The notes below the pieces were generated by a model. That model saw nothing but the letters and a program-made list of their open reading frames with translations, did no database searches and was not told the DNA's origin. Source: Enterococcus thailandicus (lineage in GTDB: Bacteria > Bacillota > Bacilli > Lactobacillales > Enterococcaceae). Taken from it: 64,000 bases of DNA. Both the position numbers and the translations under genes were made by a program. Below are positions 1-7,149 of the stretch, piece after piece (the first letter of the stretch is position 1; each line of letters opens with the position of its first letter). The DNA is taken from contig NZ_JXLE01000004.1 in the NCBI RefSeq assembly GCF_001886265.1, forward strand, positions 100,584 through 164,583. The letters are read 5' to 3'.

Positions 1-6
1 GCCGAG

Positions 7-620
7 GTTTTAGAGCTATGTTGTTTTGAATGCTTCCAAAACAAAAAGAACTAGAAGAAATTATTCAGTCAAGTTTTAGAGCTATGTTGTTTTGAATGCT
101 TCCAAAACTACGTTCCATTTTCAAACGCAATTATATTTGTTTTAGAGCTATGTTGTTTTGAATGCTTCCAAAACCGTTATGAGGTAACAGATACTATTCT
201 AGACGTTTTAGAGCTATGTTGTTTTGAATGCTTCCAAAACTACAGACATTGCAGGCGGAGAAGCATTACTGTTTTAGAGCTATGTTGTTTTGAATGCTTC
301 CAAAACAGAATTAGATAATGTAGAAAGTATTTGTTAGTTTTAGAGCTATGTTGTTTTGAATGCTTCCAAAACTGTGTCGTTGATAACATTTTCTTGAATG
401 TGGTTTTAGAGCTATGTTGTTTTGAATGCTTCCAAAACTAAAGTTTGTTTTCAACAATGGGGTTACAAGTTTTAGAGCTATGTTGTTTTGAATGCTTCCA
501 AAACTGCAGATAAATTTTTTACAGCTACTTTGGAGTTTTAGAGCTATGTTGTTTTGAATGCTTCCAAAACGACTATTTTGAAAGTAGTTCATAATCCACT
601 GTTTTAGAGCTATGCTGTTT
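7..620 (+). CRISPR. Type II-A CRISPR array, leader-distal end
   Basis: Nine identical 36-bp repeats start at 7, 73, 139, 205, 271, 337, 403, 469 and 535, a strict 66-bp period with 30-bp spacers (43-72, 109-138, and so on to 571-600). Repeats begin GTTTTAGAGCTATGTTG and end GCTTCCAAAAC, the type II-A kind whose crRNA pairs with a tracrRNA. A tenth repeat at 601 keeps only its first 20 bases, with one change, then diverges; this marks the leader-distal end. The array therefore continues, and cas9-cas1-cas2-csn2 and the leader should lie, to the left of the window. No cas gene or tracrRNA anti-repeat is seen here. By eye I found no spacer matching another part of the window, but I could not search properly. 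Confidence 0.98.
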
Positions 621-631
621 GACGGACAAAC
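601..631 (+). repeat. Degenerate terminal CRISPR repeat
   Basis: The first 20 bases match the array repeat except for GCTATGCTG in place of GCTATGTTG; after position 620 the sequence breaks from the repeat. This is the usual decayed last repeat of a type II-A array. It also supplies the ATG at 612 of the small reading frame that follows. Confidence 0.85.
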
Positions 632-842
632 TCATCTGTTTCTGAAAGCAAGCAGTATACATTCATACGATCAAATAAAAAAAGATGTAACAAATGGAAA
701 AATAACAATGATTGAAGATGCAAAAAATTTTGAAGGAAATCCAGTGGTGAGGGTTATAGCACAAACAAGTAAAGAAGATGTCGGAAAGAGTGACACGCTA
801 GGACGAAGCGATTTCCAGTTCCTAGGTGCTAATACTGAATGA
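612..842 (+). CDS. Small hypothetical protein, probably a gene fragment
   Basis: A 76-residue frame with no family I recognise. Its ATG lies inside the decayed terminal CRISPR repeat, no Shine-Dalgarno sequence precedes it, and the frame stays open upstream into the array. The natural reading is the 3' end of a longer gene whose 5' part was lost when sequence joined the array end. The middle (around residues 17-55) looks like ordinary soluble protein, with no signal peptide or membrane segment. The real start could be a later codon or absent. It lies 54 bp before the next small gene, in the same orientation. Whether it is translated is uncertain. Confidence 0.35.
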   Translation: MLFDGQTHLFLKASSIHSYDQIKKDVTNGKITMIEDAKNFEGNPVVRVIAQTSKEDVGKSDTLGRSDFQFLGANTE

Positions 843-896
843 TTTACACCGCTACTTAGCAAATAGATAGGCAAAAAAAGTGTAAAGGAAGTATTT

Positions 897-1364
897 ATGA
901 AAAAGGTTGTTGTTACACTCATAATAATAACTATCCTTGTCGTAGGGTTTCTTTTCGTAGGCGCTAAACGTACAGAAAATCTACTACAAAATAAGGTTGA
1001 AAGTACCACTACAAGTGATGAAGAGGCAAATGACAGTTCAATCCAGTTCAAAATTATTGATTCAAATAAAAGAGATTTGGGAAAAATGATTAACCTGAAT
1101 AAGTTAGACTCAAATGAAATCTGTTTTATCTTTGATTATTTGCCTTTCGATTATTATACTGGTCTTTATTTGGATGGCGAAGAGGTCCAGCAACCAACTG
1201 GTGCCACTAAACTGGAATTTGGTTTTTATTTGGATGAAGACAAAAATAGTCAATTTTTGAAAAAAGGGAAACACAAGATTGATATAAAAATAGTTGAAAC
1301 TAAAGAGGATATTAAAAAAAGGCAATATTTTGAAGAAATATCTTTTGAATATTCCATACAATAA
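897..1364 (+). CDS. Membrane-anchored extracellular protein, unknown function
   Basis: This 155-residue protein has a basic start and one hydrophobic segment (about residues 4-23, VVVTLIIITILVVGFLFVGA), then a Ser/Thr/Glu-rich linker (about 31-48) and a charged, probably beta-rich domain to the C-terminus. It is most likely a signal-anchored surface protein; no lipobox cysteine is visible. The ATG at 897 has an AAAGGAAG site about 6 bases upstream. I do not recognise the family. It lies between the decayed terminal CRISPR repeat at 601 and another repeat relic at 1366, so it occupies a small island attached to the array end. Confidence 0.7.
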   Translation: MKKVVVTLIIITILVVGFLFVGAKRTENLLQNKVESTTTSDEEANDSSIQFKIIDSNKRDLGKMINLNKLDSNEICFIFDYLPFDYYTGLYLDGEEVQQPTGATKLEFGFYLDEDKNSQFLKKGKHKIDIKIVETKEDIKKRQYFEEISFEYSIQ

Positions 1365-1365
1365 T

Positions 1366-1400
1366 GCTTTAGAGCTATACTGTCTTGAATAGGTACAAAG
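1366..1400 (+). repeat. Decayed CRISPR repeat relic
   Basis: Thirty-five bases beginning GCTTTAGAGCTATACTGT, then CTTGAATAGGTACAAAG. They align along the whole length of the array repeat with one gap, and the tail resembles the GGTACCAAAAC ending I recall for E. faecalis repeats. It begins two bases after the stop codon at 1364, about 765 bp beyond the terminal repeat, in the same orientation. Confidence 0.7.
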
Positions 1401-1764
1401 ATTATTTTTGACACAAATCTGAGGGGAATGCTAGAGATTGTGAAATTTTGTTAATTACTTTAAGTTTTTTTGCTACAAAAACTCATGATTCATGAGCTTG
1501 ATAGGATGATCCTCTCTACTATATACATAATGTTCACCGAGAATAGATAAAGATACGATGTCACTGGCAAATACTTGATATAATCAGAGAAGTAACGAGT
1601 ACAGATTCAAAGTAGGGAGACTTGAGACTTTTAAATAAACTTCATTTGTTGTTTGAGTTGCAGGTTGATCGTTTCTAGCGTAAAGTTTGCTCTTGTGATT
1701 GTATTTCTGATTTTTACGATAATCATATTAGGGACAGTTTCATAAAATTCATAAAAATTAATAC
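1401..1764. other. Intergenic stretch with no recognised gene
   Basis: About 360 bases of AT-rich sequence between the repeat relic and the azlD terminator. I see no frame with a credible start and ribosome site, and no recognised RNA. It may be decayed sequence belonging to the array-end island. Confidence 0.5.
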
Positions 1765-1814
1765 AAAAAATCCTACAAATACAGTGTTTTTTACTGTGAT
1801 TGCAGGATTTTTTT
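1765..1814 (-). terminator. Terminator after azlD, probably bidirectional
   Basis: An inverted repeat (AATCCTACAAATACAGTG pairing with a near complement ending at 1809) encloses a short T-rich loop and has T or A runs on both sides. It is placed to end the leftward azlCD transcript. Confidence 0.8.
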
Positions 1815-1819
1815 GCTTA

Positions 1820-2149
1820 TTATAAAATGAAAAATCGAAGAGCTGCTAAAGAGATCATCCCTACGATGACAATTACTAGTAAGTTTTTAGAAATGATTGC
1901 ACTGATTACTGTTGGCAAGGAAGCAAGTAAGTTTTCCCAGTCAATGCTTGGAAGATGTCCCAGGTTTTGAATGAATAAACTATTGAACCATAAGGCAGAC
2001 ATGATAACGATTGGTACGAAGCTCAAAAATTCTGCTACGGGTTGGGAAAAGTTCATTCGCTTAATAAAAAGAAAAGGTAAGACTCGTGATAACCAAGTCG
2101 CTAAGCCGCAACCTAAAATAGTAAAAAAAAGATAACTAGTAGAATACAT
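1820..2149 (-). CDS. azlD: AzlD-family branched-chain amino acid transport subunit
   Basis: This small membrane protein of 109 residues has about four hydrophobic segments, starting with a helix that contains a GCGLATWLSRVLPF motif typical of AzlD. AzlD partners AzlC in exporting branched-chain amino acids or their analogues (known for Bacillus AzlCD; the substrate here is inferred). It overlaps the end of azlC by 14 bases, which suggests translational coupling and a two-subunit exporter. A terminator follows directly. Confidence 0.88.
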   Translation of the reverse strand: MYSTSYLFFTILGCGLATWLSRVLPFLFIKRMNFSQPVAEFLSFVPIVIMSALWFNSLFIQNLGHLPSIDWENLLASLPTVISAIISKNLLVIVIVGMISLAALRFFIL

Positions 2150-2843
2150 GTTTCATCATCACCCCAAATCCACAGCCTAAAAGTGTTACCACAATAATTA
2201 ATAAATTACTTGGTATAAAGATTAATCCAAGAACGATTAATACGAGTGTAAATAGAATAACGGAAAATTGCAGAGAAAGAGGTAATGTCCGATCTGCGAT
2301 TACCTGAAGATAAAGCAGGCCAATAAACATCGCAACAATTGCAAAATCAAGTCCGAGTTGTTTGGGATCGTTAATAAAGTTACCCATCAGAGCACCAATC
2401 ATTGTTGCTCCAACCCATGTTAAATAAGAAATAATATTTGCTGTATTGAGCCACTCAAATGATAGCTTTCCTTTACTAAAATTCAATTTGTTCATTCCCA
2501 ACGCAAAACTTTCATCTGTTAGTAGTGTTCCTAGCATCATATTTTGTGCTAATGTATTTTCTTTCAAATAATTTGCTAAGGTTGTACTCATTAAGATCAT
2601 ACGTGAGTTGACTAGAAAAGTGGATAAAATAATTGATAATACAGGGCTTGAAACAGTTAGCATGCTGACAGTGATGAATTGTGCAGAACCTGCGTAAACA
2701 AAAGCTGAGAGCATGAAAATAACGAATAAATGAAGACCAGCAGCGTGTCCAACGACACCGAATGCAATGCCAATGCCGATATACCCAAAAACAGTAGGCA
2801 AAGTATCTTTAATGGCTGTTTTATAATCTAATTGTCCGTTCAT
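2136..2843 (-). CDS. azlC: AzlC-family branched-chain amino acid exporter, large subunit
   Basis: This 235-residue polytopic membrane protein carries the AzlC signature near the N-terminus (LPTVFGYIGIGIAFGVVGHA) and AYAGSAQF-like residues (FVYAGSAQFITVS) around residue 55-70. It is the large subunit of the AzlCD exporter. I place the start at 2843 (MNGQLDYK) because an AAGGAG site lies 7 bases before it; a longer form reading through the ribosome site is unlikely. The upstream region shared with the NUDIX gene contains a cre-like palindrome at 2974-2987. Confidence 0.9.
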   Translation of the reverse strand: MNGQLDYKTAIKDTLPTVFGYIGIGIAFGVVGHAAGLHLFVIFMLSAFVYAGSAQFITVSMLTVSSPVLSIILSTFLVNSRMILMSTTLANYLKENTLAQNMMLGTLLTDESFALGMNKLNFSKGKLSFEWLNTANIISYLTWVGATMIGALMGNFINDPKQLGLDFAIVAMFIGLLYLQVIADRTLPLSLQFSVILFTLVLIVLGLIFIPSNLLIIVVTLLGCGFGVMMKHVFY

Positions 2844-2973
2844 CCTTTTTCTCCTTTCTTGATGTGCCACTAAGAATAGCAGAAAACTTATTGAGTTTCT
2901 ACTTGTGTGTCAAAATAAATATTTGGAAATTTTCTCTAAAGTTTTGTCAAGAAAATTGAAACATTTAGTTAAG

Positions 2974-2987
2974 CGTAAACGATTACG
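2974..2987. promoter_or_regulatory. cre-like palindrome between azlC and the NUDIX gene
   Basis: CGTAAACGATTACG is a perfect palindrome whose 12-base core fits the catabolite element consensus TGWAANCGNTNWCA; only the outer bases differ. It could bind CcpA or another LacI-family repressor. TTGACA-like boxes for azlC lie on the minus strand nearby. No binding evidence is available. Confidence 0.45.
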
Positions 2988-3034
2988 TTAGACTGAGAGT
3001 AAGTGATTGTATTTTTTGGAAGGAGAAAAGAAGT

Positions 3035-3631
3035 ATGAATGATTTAGAGATGTATCGCAGGCTATTAGCGATTGCTGAAGCAGGATTGTACTATGGAAAA
3101 GATGAATTTGACAAAGAGCGGTATCAAGAGTTAAAGAAGCTTTCTTTGGAGCTACTGAGCAAGGTGGGGAAGGAGTCCGTTGACGAGCTATCTCAATTAA
3201 CAGAAAGAAATGAAGGATACCCGACACCTAAAGTTGATGTTCGCGCGTACATTAAGGAAGAAGCTAAAGTGTTGCTGGTTGAAGACAAAAAAACAAAAGA
3301 ATGGGCGTTACCAGGTGGTTATGCCGAAGTAGGTTTGTCTCCAAAAGAAAATATTCAAAAAGAAGTATTAGAAGAAACCGGATTAATTGTTCAAGTGAAT
3401 GATTTATTAGGTGTTTTTGATACGAATTTGAGAAAAGATATTCCGCAAGTCTATCAATATTATAAACTGATTTTTAGTTGCTCGATTATCAAAGGTTCTT
3501 TTGTTGAAAATAACGAAACTTCAAATATGGCTTTTTTTGCATTAGATAGCTTACCTAAACTGTCGGTAAAACGAACAACGAGAGAACAACTAGCGTATTT
3601 GCAGCAACAAGAGAACACTTATTTTGAGTGA
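3035..3631 (+). CDS. NUDIX hydrolase with N-terminal alpha-helical extension
   Basis: This protein has 198 residues. Residues 1-60 form the charged helical extension seen in YjhB-like NUDIX enzymes, and the rest is the NUDIX fold. The NUDIX box reads GYAEVGLSPKENIQKEVLEE: the catalytic EVLEETG part is intact, while the first conserved Glu is Leu and the usual Arg is Lys, substitutions I recall as common in this subfamily. It probably hydrolyses a nucleoside diphosphate linked to another moiety, possibly ADP-ribose; the substrate cannot be read from sequence. The ATG at 3035 has AAGGAGAAAAG upstream. It stands alone. Confidence 0.85.
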   Translation: MNDLEMYRRLLAIAEAGLYYGKDEFDKERYQELKKLSLELLSKVGKESVDELSQLTERNEGYPTPKVDVRAYIKEEAKVLLVEDKKTKEWALPGGYAEVGLSPKENIQKEVLEETGLIVQVNDLLGVFDTNLRKDIPQVYQYYKLIFSCSIIKGSFVENNETSNMAFFALDSLPKLSVKRTTREQLAYLQQQENTYFE

Positions 3632-3767
3632 AGTAATTCAAACCATTGAGTCAAATCAATTAGCAGATGAGCGGATTGATTTGGCTCTTAGTTAATCAAA
3701 ATAAATTGTTGCATTTACAACAAATAAGAGTAAACTAGAAAATAAATAAGTGAAAAGAGGGGTTTAA

Positions 3768-4220
3768 TTGGTAGAGATTCTTCGAGATATTGGTGTGATT
3801 GCTCGAGCATTGGACTCAATCAGTAATATTGAATTCAAAGAAGTTGATTTGACACGTGGGCAGTATCTTTACCTGGTTCGAATTTGTGAAAATCCCGGAA
3901 TTATTCAGGAAAAATTAGCAGAAATGATCAAAGTAGATCGGACAACAACTGCTCGTGCCATTAAAAAATTGGAAAAAAACGGGATGATCAAGAAAGAGCA
4001 AGATCAAGAAAATAGAAAAATAAGACATCTTTACCCAACAAGTAAAGGAAAAACTGTTTATCCTTTGATCATTCGAGAAAATGAGCATTCAAATCAAGTT
4101 GCGTTACAAGGGATTACAGAAGAGGAAGCACAACAACTGAAAACTTTATTAGAAAAAGTGAGTGCAAACGTAAGTGATGATTGGAATTTTGTAAAAAAAG
4201 GAAATAAACGAATTTATTGA
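3768..4220 (+). CDS. MarR-family transcriptional regulator
   Basis: This protein has 150 residues. The winged helix lies at about residues 35-100, with a recognition region near KVDRTTTARAIKKLEKNGMI followed by the wing DQENRKIRHLYPTSKGK, both typical of MarR. I take the TTG at 3768 as start because AAGAGGGG lies about 5 bases upstream and no ATG fits. It is followed at 18 bp by an acetyltransferase and then a B3/B4 protein in the same direction, so the three probably form an operon with the regulator controlling itself. The ligand is unknown. Confidence 0.85.
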   Translation: MVEILRDIGVIARALDSISNIEFKEVDLTRGQYLYLVRICENPGIIQEKLAEMIKVDRTTTARAIKKLEKNGMIKKEQDQENRKIRHLYPTSKGKTVYPLIIRENEHSNQVALQGITEEEAQQLKTLLEKVSANVSDDWNFVKKGNKRIY

Positions 4221-4238
4221 AAGGAAATCTTATTTTAT

Positions 4239-4775
4239 ATGGAAGAAATAACGCTAAAAAAACTAACAGAAGACGATGCACAACAACTACAAACAATCAG
4301 CATTGAAACGTATGTAGACACATTTGGAGAATTCAATACAGCAGAAAATATGGCGACTTATTTGGAAGAAGCTTATGAAATCGATAAGTTACGTCGAGAA
4401 TTAACTACGATTGGTTCGGAATTTTATTTATTAATGGTGTCCGATATCCCAGCAGCTTATCTAAAAATTAATATTGATGAACAACAATCAGAAGAGATGC
4501 CAGCAATCTTTTTAGAAATTGAACGCATTTATGTGCGAAAACAGTTTAAACGTATGGGTCTAGGAAATCGTTTGATGGAACTAGCGATTGCTAAAGCGAA
4601 GGAAAAAAAGAAAGAAAAAATTTGGTTAGGTGTTTGGGAACACAATAAAACAGCATTAGCTTTTTATGATAAATGGGGATTTACTCATTTTAGTGAACAT
4701 ATTTTTTATATGGGTGATGATGCACAAACAGATTATATCTTTGTCAAAGAACTTCTTGGAGAGGATGAAAAGTGA
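4239..4775 (+). CDS. GNAT-family N-acetyltransferase
   Basis: This 178-residue protein has the GNAT core: IERIYVRKQFKRMGLGNRLM carries the acetyl-CoA pyrophosphate-binding Q/RxxGxG/A loop (KRMGLG), followed by WLGVWEHNKTALAFYDKWGF, the typical motif B. The N-terminal TLKKLTEDDAQQLQTISIETY pattern resembles the spermidine/ribosomal-type acetyltransferases. The acceptor is unknown. It lies 18 bp after the MarR gene and its stop codon almost touches the next start. Confidence 0.85.
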   Translation: MEEITLKKLTEDDAQQLQTISIETYVDTFGEFNTAENMATYLEEAYEIDKLRRELTTIGSEFYLLMVSDIPAAYLKINIDEQQSEEMPAIFLEIERIYVRKQFKRMGLGNRLMELAIAKAKEKKKEKIWLGVWEHNKTALAFYDKWGFTHFSEHIFYMGDDAQTDYIFVKELLGEDEK

Positions 4776-4776
4776 A

Positions 4777-5490
4777 ATGAAAAAGGTGATAGTTGATACA
4801 ACATTTTGGGAAGTTTTTCCGGAGGCGACGATTGAACTACTAGTTATTGAAGGAATGAATAATCAGGTTGATCTGTCCAATGAACCGGGATTTACTCAGT
4901 TACTGGATCAAGCGGCGAAAAAAGCACAAGTTTATCTAACGGAGGAGCCATTTAGTCAAAATGAAGTGATTGCACAGTGGCGTAAAGCTTTTACGAAATT
5001 CAAAACTAAAAAAGGCGCACGTTCATCAATTGAAGCTTTATTAAAGCGAGTTAGCCAAGGCCGCAAATTTTTGCCAATCAATCCATTAGTGGACTGCTAC
5101 AACAGTATTTCTTTAGAATATGGTGTGCCATGTGGGGGCGAAGATCTAGAAAAAATCAAAGGTCATTTACAACTGGGAAAAGCAGTTGGTGGCGAAAAAT
5201 TTTTGCCTTTGGGTGCACTAGATGATGCGCCGGCTTTACCAGAAGAACTAATTTATTTTGATGAAGAGGGCGCAATTTGTCGGTGTTTGAATTGGCGTGA
5301 AGCACAGCGAACGATGCTGACGGAAGAAACCACAAAGGCAGTCTTGGTGATTGAGTCAATCAATGAAGAGCAGGCATTTCGTGGCGCACAAGCAATGGAA
5401 GCTTTGAAAGAATTAACGGAGAAAACGTTCAACATAACTGGAAAAAGAAGTACGTTAACAGCTGAAAACCCTGAAACGGTTATTCAATAA
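4777..5490 (+). CDS. B3/B4 tRNA-binding domain protein
   Basis: This 237-residue protein resembles stand-alone B3/B4 domains, the fold used in the beta subunit of phenylalanyl-tRNA synthetase for editing. Around residues 85-125 are the motifs PINPLVDCYNSISLEYGVPC and GGEDLEKIKGHLQL seen in this family, and FDEEGAICRCLNWREAQRT near 165-185. Members are thought to bind or proofread tRNA, but this is not shown for this protein. I place the start at 4777, two bases after the acetyltransferase stop and 12 bases from a GGAGAGG site; an ATG at 4765 sits too close to that site. Confidence 0.8.
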   Translation: MKKVIVDTTFWEVFPEATIELLVIEGMNNQVDLSNEPGFTQLLDQAAKKAQVYLTEEPFSQNEVIAQWRKAFTKFKTKKGARSSIEALLKRVSQGRKFLPINPLVDCYNSISLEYGVPCGGEDLEKIKGHLQLGKAVGGEKFLPLGALDDAPALPEELIYFDEEGAICRCLNWREAQRTMLTEETTKAVLVIESINEEQAFRGAQAMEALKELTEKTFNITGKRSTLTAENPETVIQ

Positions 5491-5538
5491 AAAAACTAAT
5501 GTTAGTATGATCGTCTTAAATGAAAGCTTAGGCTGGAA

Positions 5539-5551
5539 AATGTTCGTGTTT
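5539..5551 (-). promoter_or_regulatory. Weak PurBox-like site
   Basis: On the minus strand this reads AAACACGAACATT, matching the Gram-positive PurBox AWWWCCGAACWWT at 11 of 13 positions. It lies upstream of the purine permease, on the same strand as a better site at 5652-5664. Confidence 0.3.
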
Positions 5552-5569
5552 TGCTGATTATTCTAAATT

Positions 5570-5597
5570 TTGGTTTACTTATGTTGCTAATTATTAT
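5570..5597 (+). promoter_or_regulatory. Candidate promoter for purine permease
   Basis: TTGGTT at 5570 and TATTAT at 5592 are separated by 16 bases. Transcription would begin at about 5604, at the foot of the hairpin at 5598-5636. The boxes are imperfect, so this is tentative. Confidence 0.35.
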
Positions 5598-5636
5598 ATG
5601 ATTAAACACGTCGTTTTAGTGTTTAATCATTTTTTT
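5598..5636 (+). terminator. Terminator or attenuator hairpin before the permease
   Basis: A 12-bp perfect stem (ATGATTAAACAC with GTGTTTAATCAT) and a run of seven Ts. It ends 43 bp before the permease ATG, leaving little room for a promoter in between, so it may lie in the permease leader rather than simply end the upstream operon. Confidence 0.8.
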
Positions 5637-5651
5637 GCGGACTTATTTTTT

Positions 5652-5664
5652 AATGTTCGGATTT
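5652..5664 (-). promoter_or_regulatory. PurBox
   Basis: The minus strand reads AAATCCGAACATT, a 13 of 13 match to the PurBox consensus AWWWCCGAACWWT bound by PurR in Gram-positive bacteria. It sits just before the AGGAGG ribosome site of the purine permease, which agrees with the gene's function. The position inside the leader is unusual. Confidence 0.5.
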
Positions 5665-5679
5665 TTAGGAGGATGTCAG

Positions 5680-6993
5680 ATGAAGGAAAAAATACTTTCC
5701 TACTTCGAGCTAGAAAAGCTAAATACTACGGTCAAACGTGAGGTGTTAGCTGGTTTTACTACGTTTATTTCGATGGCGTATATTTTATTTGTTAATCCAA
5801 CTGTATTGGGTGCTTCTGGTATGGATGAAGGAGCGGTCTTTACAGCAACGGCCTTAGCAAGTGCGCTGGGCTGTATTTTAATGGGCGTTTTAGCACGTTA
5901 TCCGATAGCAACTGCACCAGCACTAGGAATTAATGCGTTCTTTGCTTATTCTGTTTGTTTGGGAATGGGTATTCCTTGGGAAACAGCACTAGCAGGGGTA
6001 TTTGTAGCTTCGTTGATTTTTATAATCATTACGATTTTTAAATTACGTGAGATGATTATTGATGCGATTCCAGCAGATTTAAAGTATGCGATTTCTGGGG
6101 GAATTGGTTTATTTATTGCTTTCTTAGGTTTAAGTGAAGGTGGAATTATTGTAGCAAATGAATCAACATTGGTAGGCTTAGGCCCGTTGAACGTGGGATC
6201 TACTTGGTTAACTATATTTGGTTTGGTAGTGACAGCTATTCTATTGGTTCGTCGTGTTCCAGGTGGAATTTTTATTGGGATGATTGGAACCACATTACTT
6301 GGTTTAGTTACTGGTTTGATCCAAATGCCAACACAAATCATTTCAGCTGCACCAAGTTTGAAACCAACATTTTTGGTTGCTCTGAAACACATTGGTGACA
6401 TTAATTCTCTACAAATGTGGGTCGTTGTCTTAACTTTCTTATTAGTTACTTTCTTTGATACAGCTGGAACTTTAGTTGGTTTAGCCAATCAAGCGGGCTT
6501 CATGCGAGAGAACAAAATGCCTCGAGTTGGTAAAGCGTTGGCAGCTGATTCAACAGCAATGTTAGCTGGCTCATTGTTAGGAACTTCGCCAGTTGGCGCC
6601 TATGTAGAATCTTCCGCAGGGATTGCCGTGGGCGGACGCTCTGGTTTGACTGCTATTACAACGGGTGGATTTTTCTTGCTAGGTTTGTTCTTCTCACCTT
6701 TATTAGCAATCGTAACACCACAAGTTACGGCACCAGCATTGATTATTGTAGGTGTACTGATGGCTCAGTCACTTCGCCAAATTGAATGGGGAAAAATGGA
6801 AATTGCGATTCCTTCTTTCTTGATTTTGATTGGTATGCCATTAACTTACAGTATCTCTGATGGGATTGCGTTAGGATTTATTTTCTATCCAATCACAATG
6901 ATTGCTGCCAAACGTGGAAAAGAAGTTTCGCCTATCATGTATTTATTATTCTTTGTTTTTATTGGCTTTATGTGGATTTTAAATGTGAATTAG
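5680..6993 (+). CDS. NCS2-family hypoxanthine/guanine permease (AzgA/PbuG type)
   Basis: This 437-residue protein with about 12-14 membrane segments begins with the AzgA-type sequence LNTTVKREVLAGFTTFISMA. Later motifs ALGINAFFAY, FFDTAGTLVGLANQAG and LLGTSPVGAYVESSAGI are the hallmark substrate and ion regions of NCS2 purine permeases of the PbuG/PbuO/AzgA branch. It should import hypoxanthine, guanine or adenine with protons. I place the start at 5680 because AGGAGG lies 7 bases before it; the longer frame runs through the PurBox. A strong hairpin and a PurBox precede it, suggesting purine control. It is a single gene ending in a terminator. Confidence 0.88.
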   Translation: MKEKILSYFELEKLNTTVKREVLAGFTTFISMAYILFVNPTVLGASGMDEGAVFTATALASALGCILMGVLARYPIATAPALGINAFFAYSVCLGMGIPWETALAGVFVASLIFIIITIFKLREMIIDAIPADLKYAISGGIGLFIAFLGLSEGGIIVANESTLVGLGPLNVGSTWLTIFGLVVTAILLVRRVPGGIFIGMIGTTLLGLVTGLIQMPTQIISAAPSLKPTFLVALKHIGDINSLQMWVVVLTFLLVTFFDTAGTLVGLANQAGFMRENKMPRVGKALAADSTAMLAGSLLGTSPVGAYVESSAGIAVGGRSGLTAITTGGFFLLGLFFSPLLAIVTPQVTAPALIIVGVLMAQSLRQIEWGKMEIAIPSFLILIGMPLTYSISDGIALGFIFYPITMIAAKRGKEVSPIMYLLFFVFIGFMWILNVN

Positions 6994-7005
6994 CAGATAA
7001 ATCAT

Positions 7006-7047
7006 GGTCTATTTGTAAGTGAAATAACTTACAGATAGGCTTTTTTC
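7006..7047 (+). terminator. Terminator after the purine permease
   Basis: A 14-bp stem (GTCTATTTGTAAGT with ACTTACAGATAGGC, including G-U pairs) followed by six Ts. Confidence 0.85.
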
Positions 7048-7149
7048 TTAATTAAAACAGAAGAAAAGATACAATTTATTGATTTGTAGGCGTTTTATTA
7101 GTAAAATTGTGATGAGTAAAACTAACTCACAACAATTGGAGGTAACATC

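Noticed and set aside
311-592. Minus-strand frame of 93 codons across the CRISPR array with a repeated SFGSIQNNIALK peptide
   Set aside because: It is only the translation of four CRISPR repeats; the repeat length of 36 and spacer length of 30 keep frame by chance.
671-1051. Minus-strand frame of 126 codons opposite the two small genes near the array
   Set aside because: No ribosome site; it mirrors the plus-strand genes, whose codon use and start signals are better.
5491-5600. Guanine riboswitch upstream of the purine permease
   Set aside because: I looked for the conserved loop and junction sequences of the purine aptamer and did not find them; only a hairpin and PurBox sites are present.
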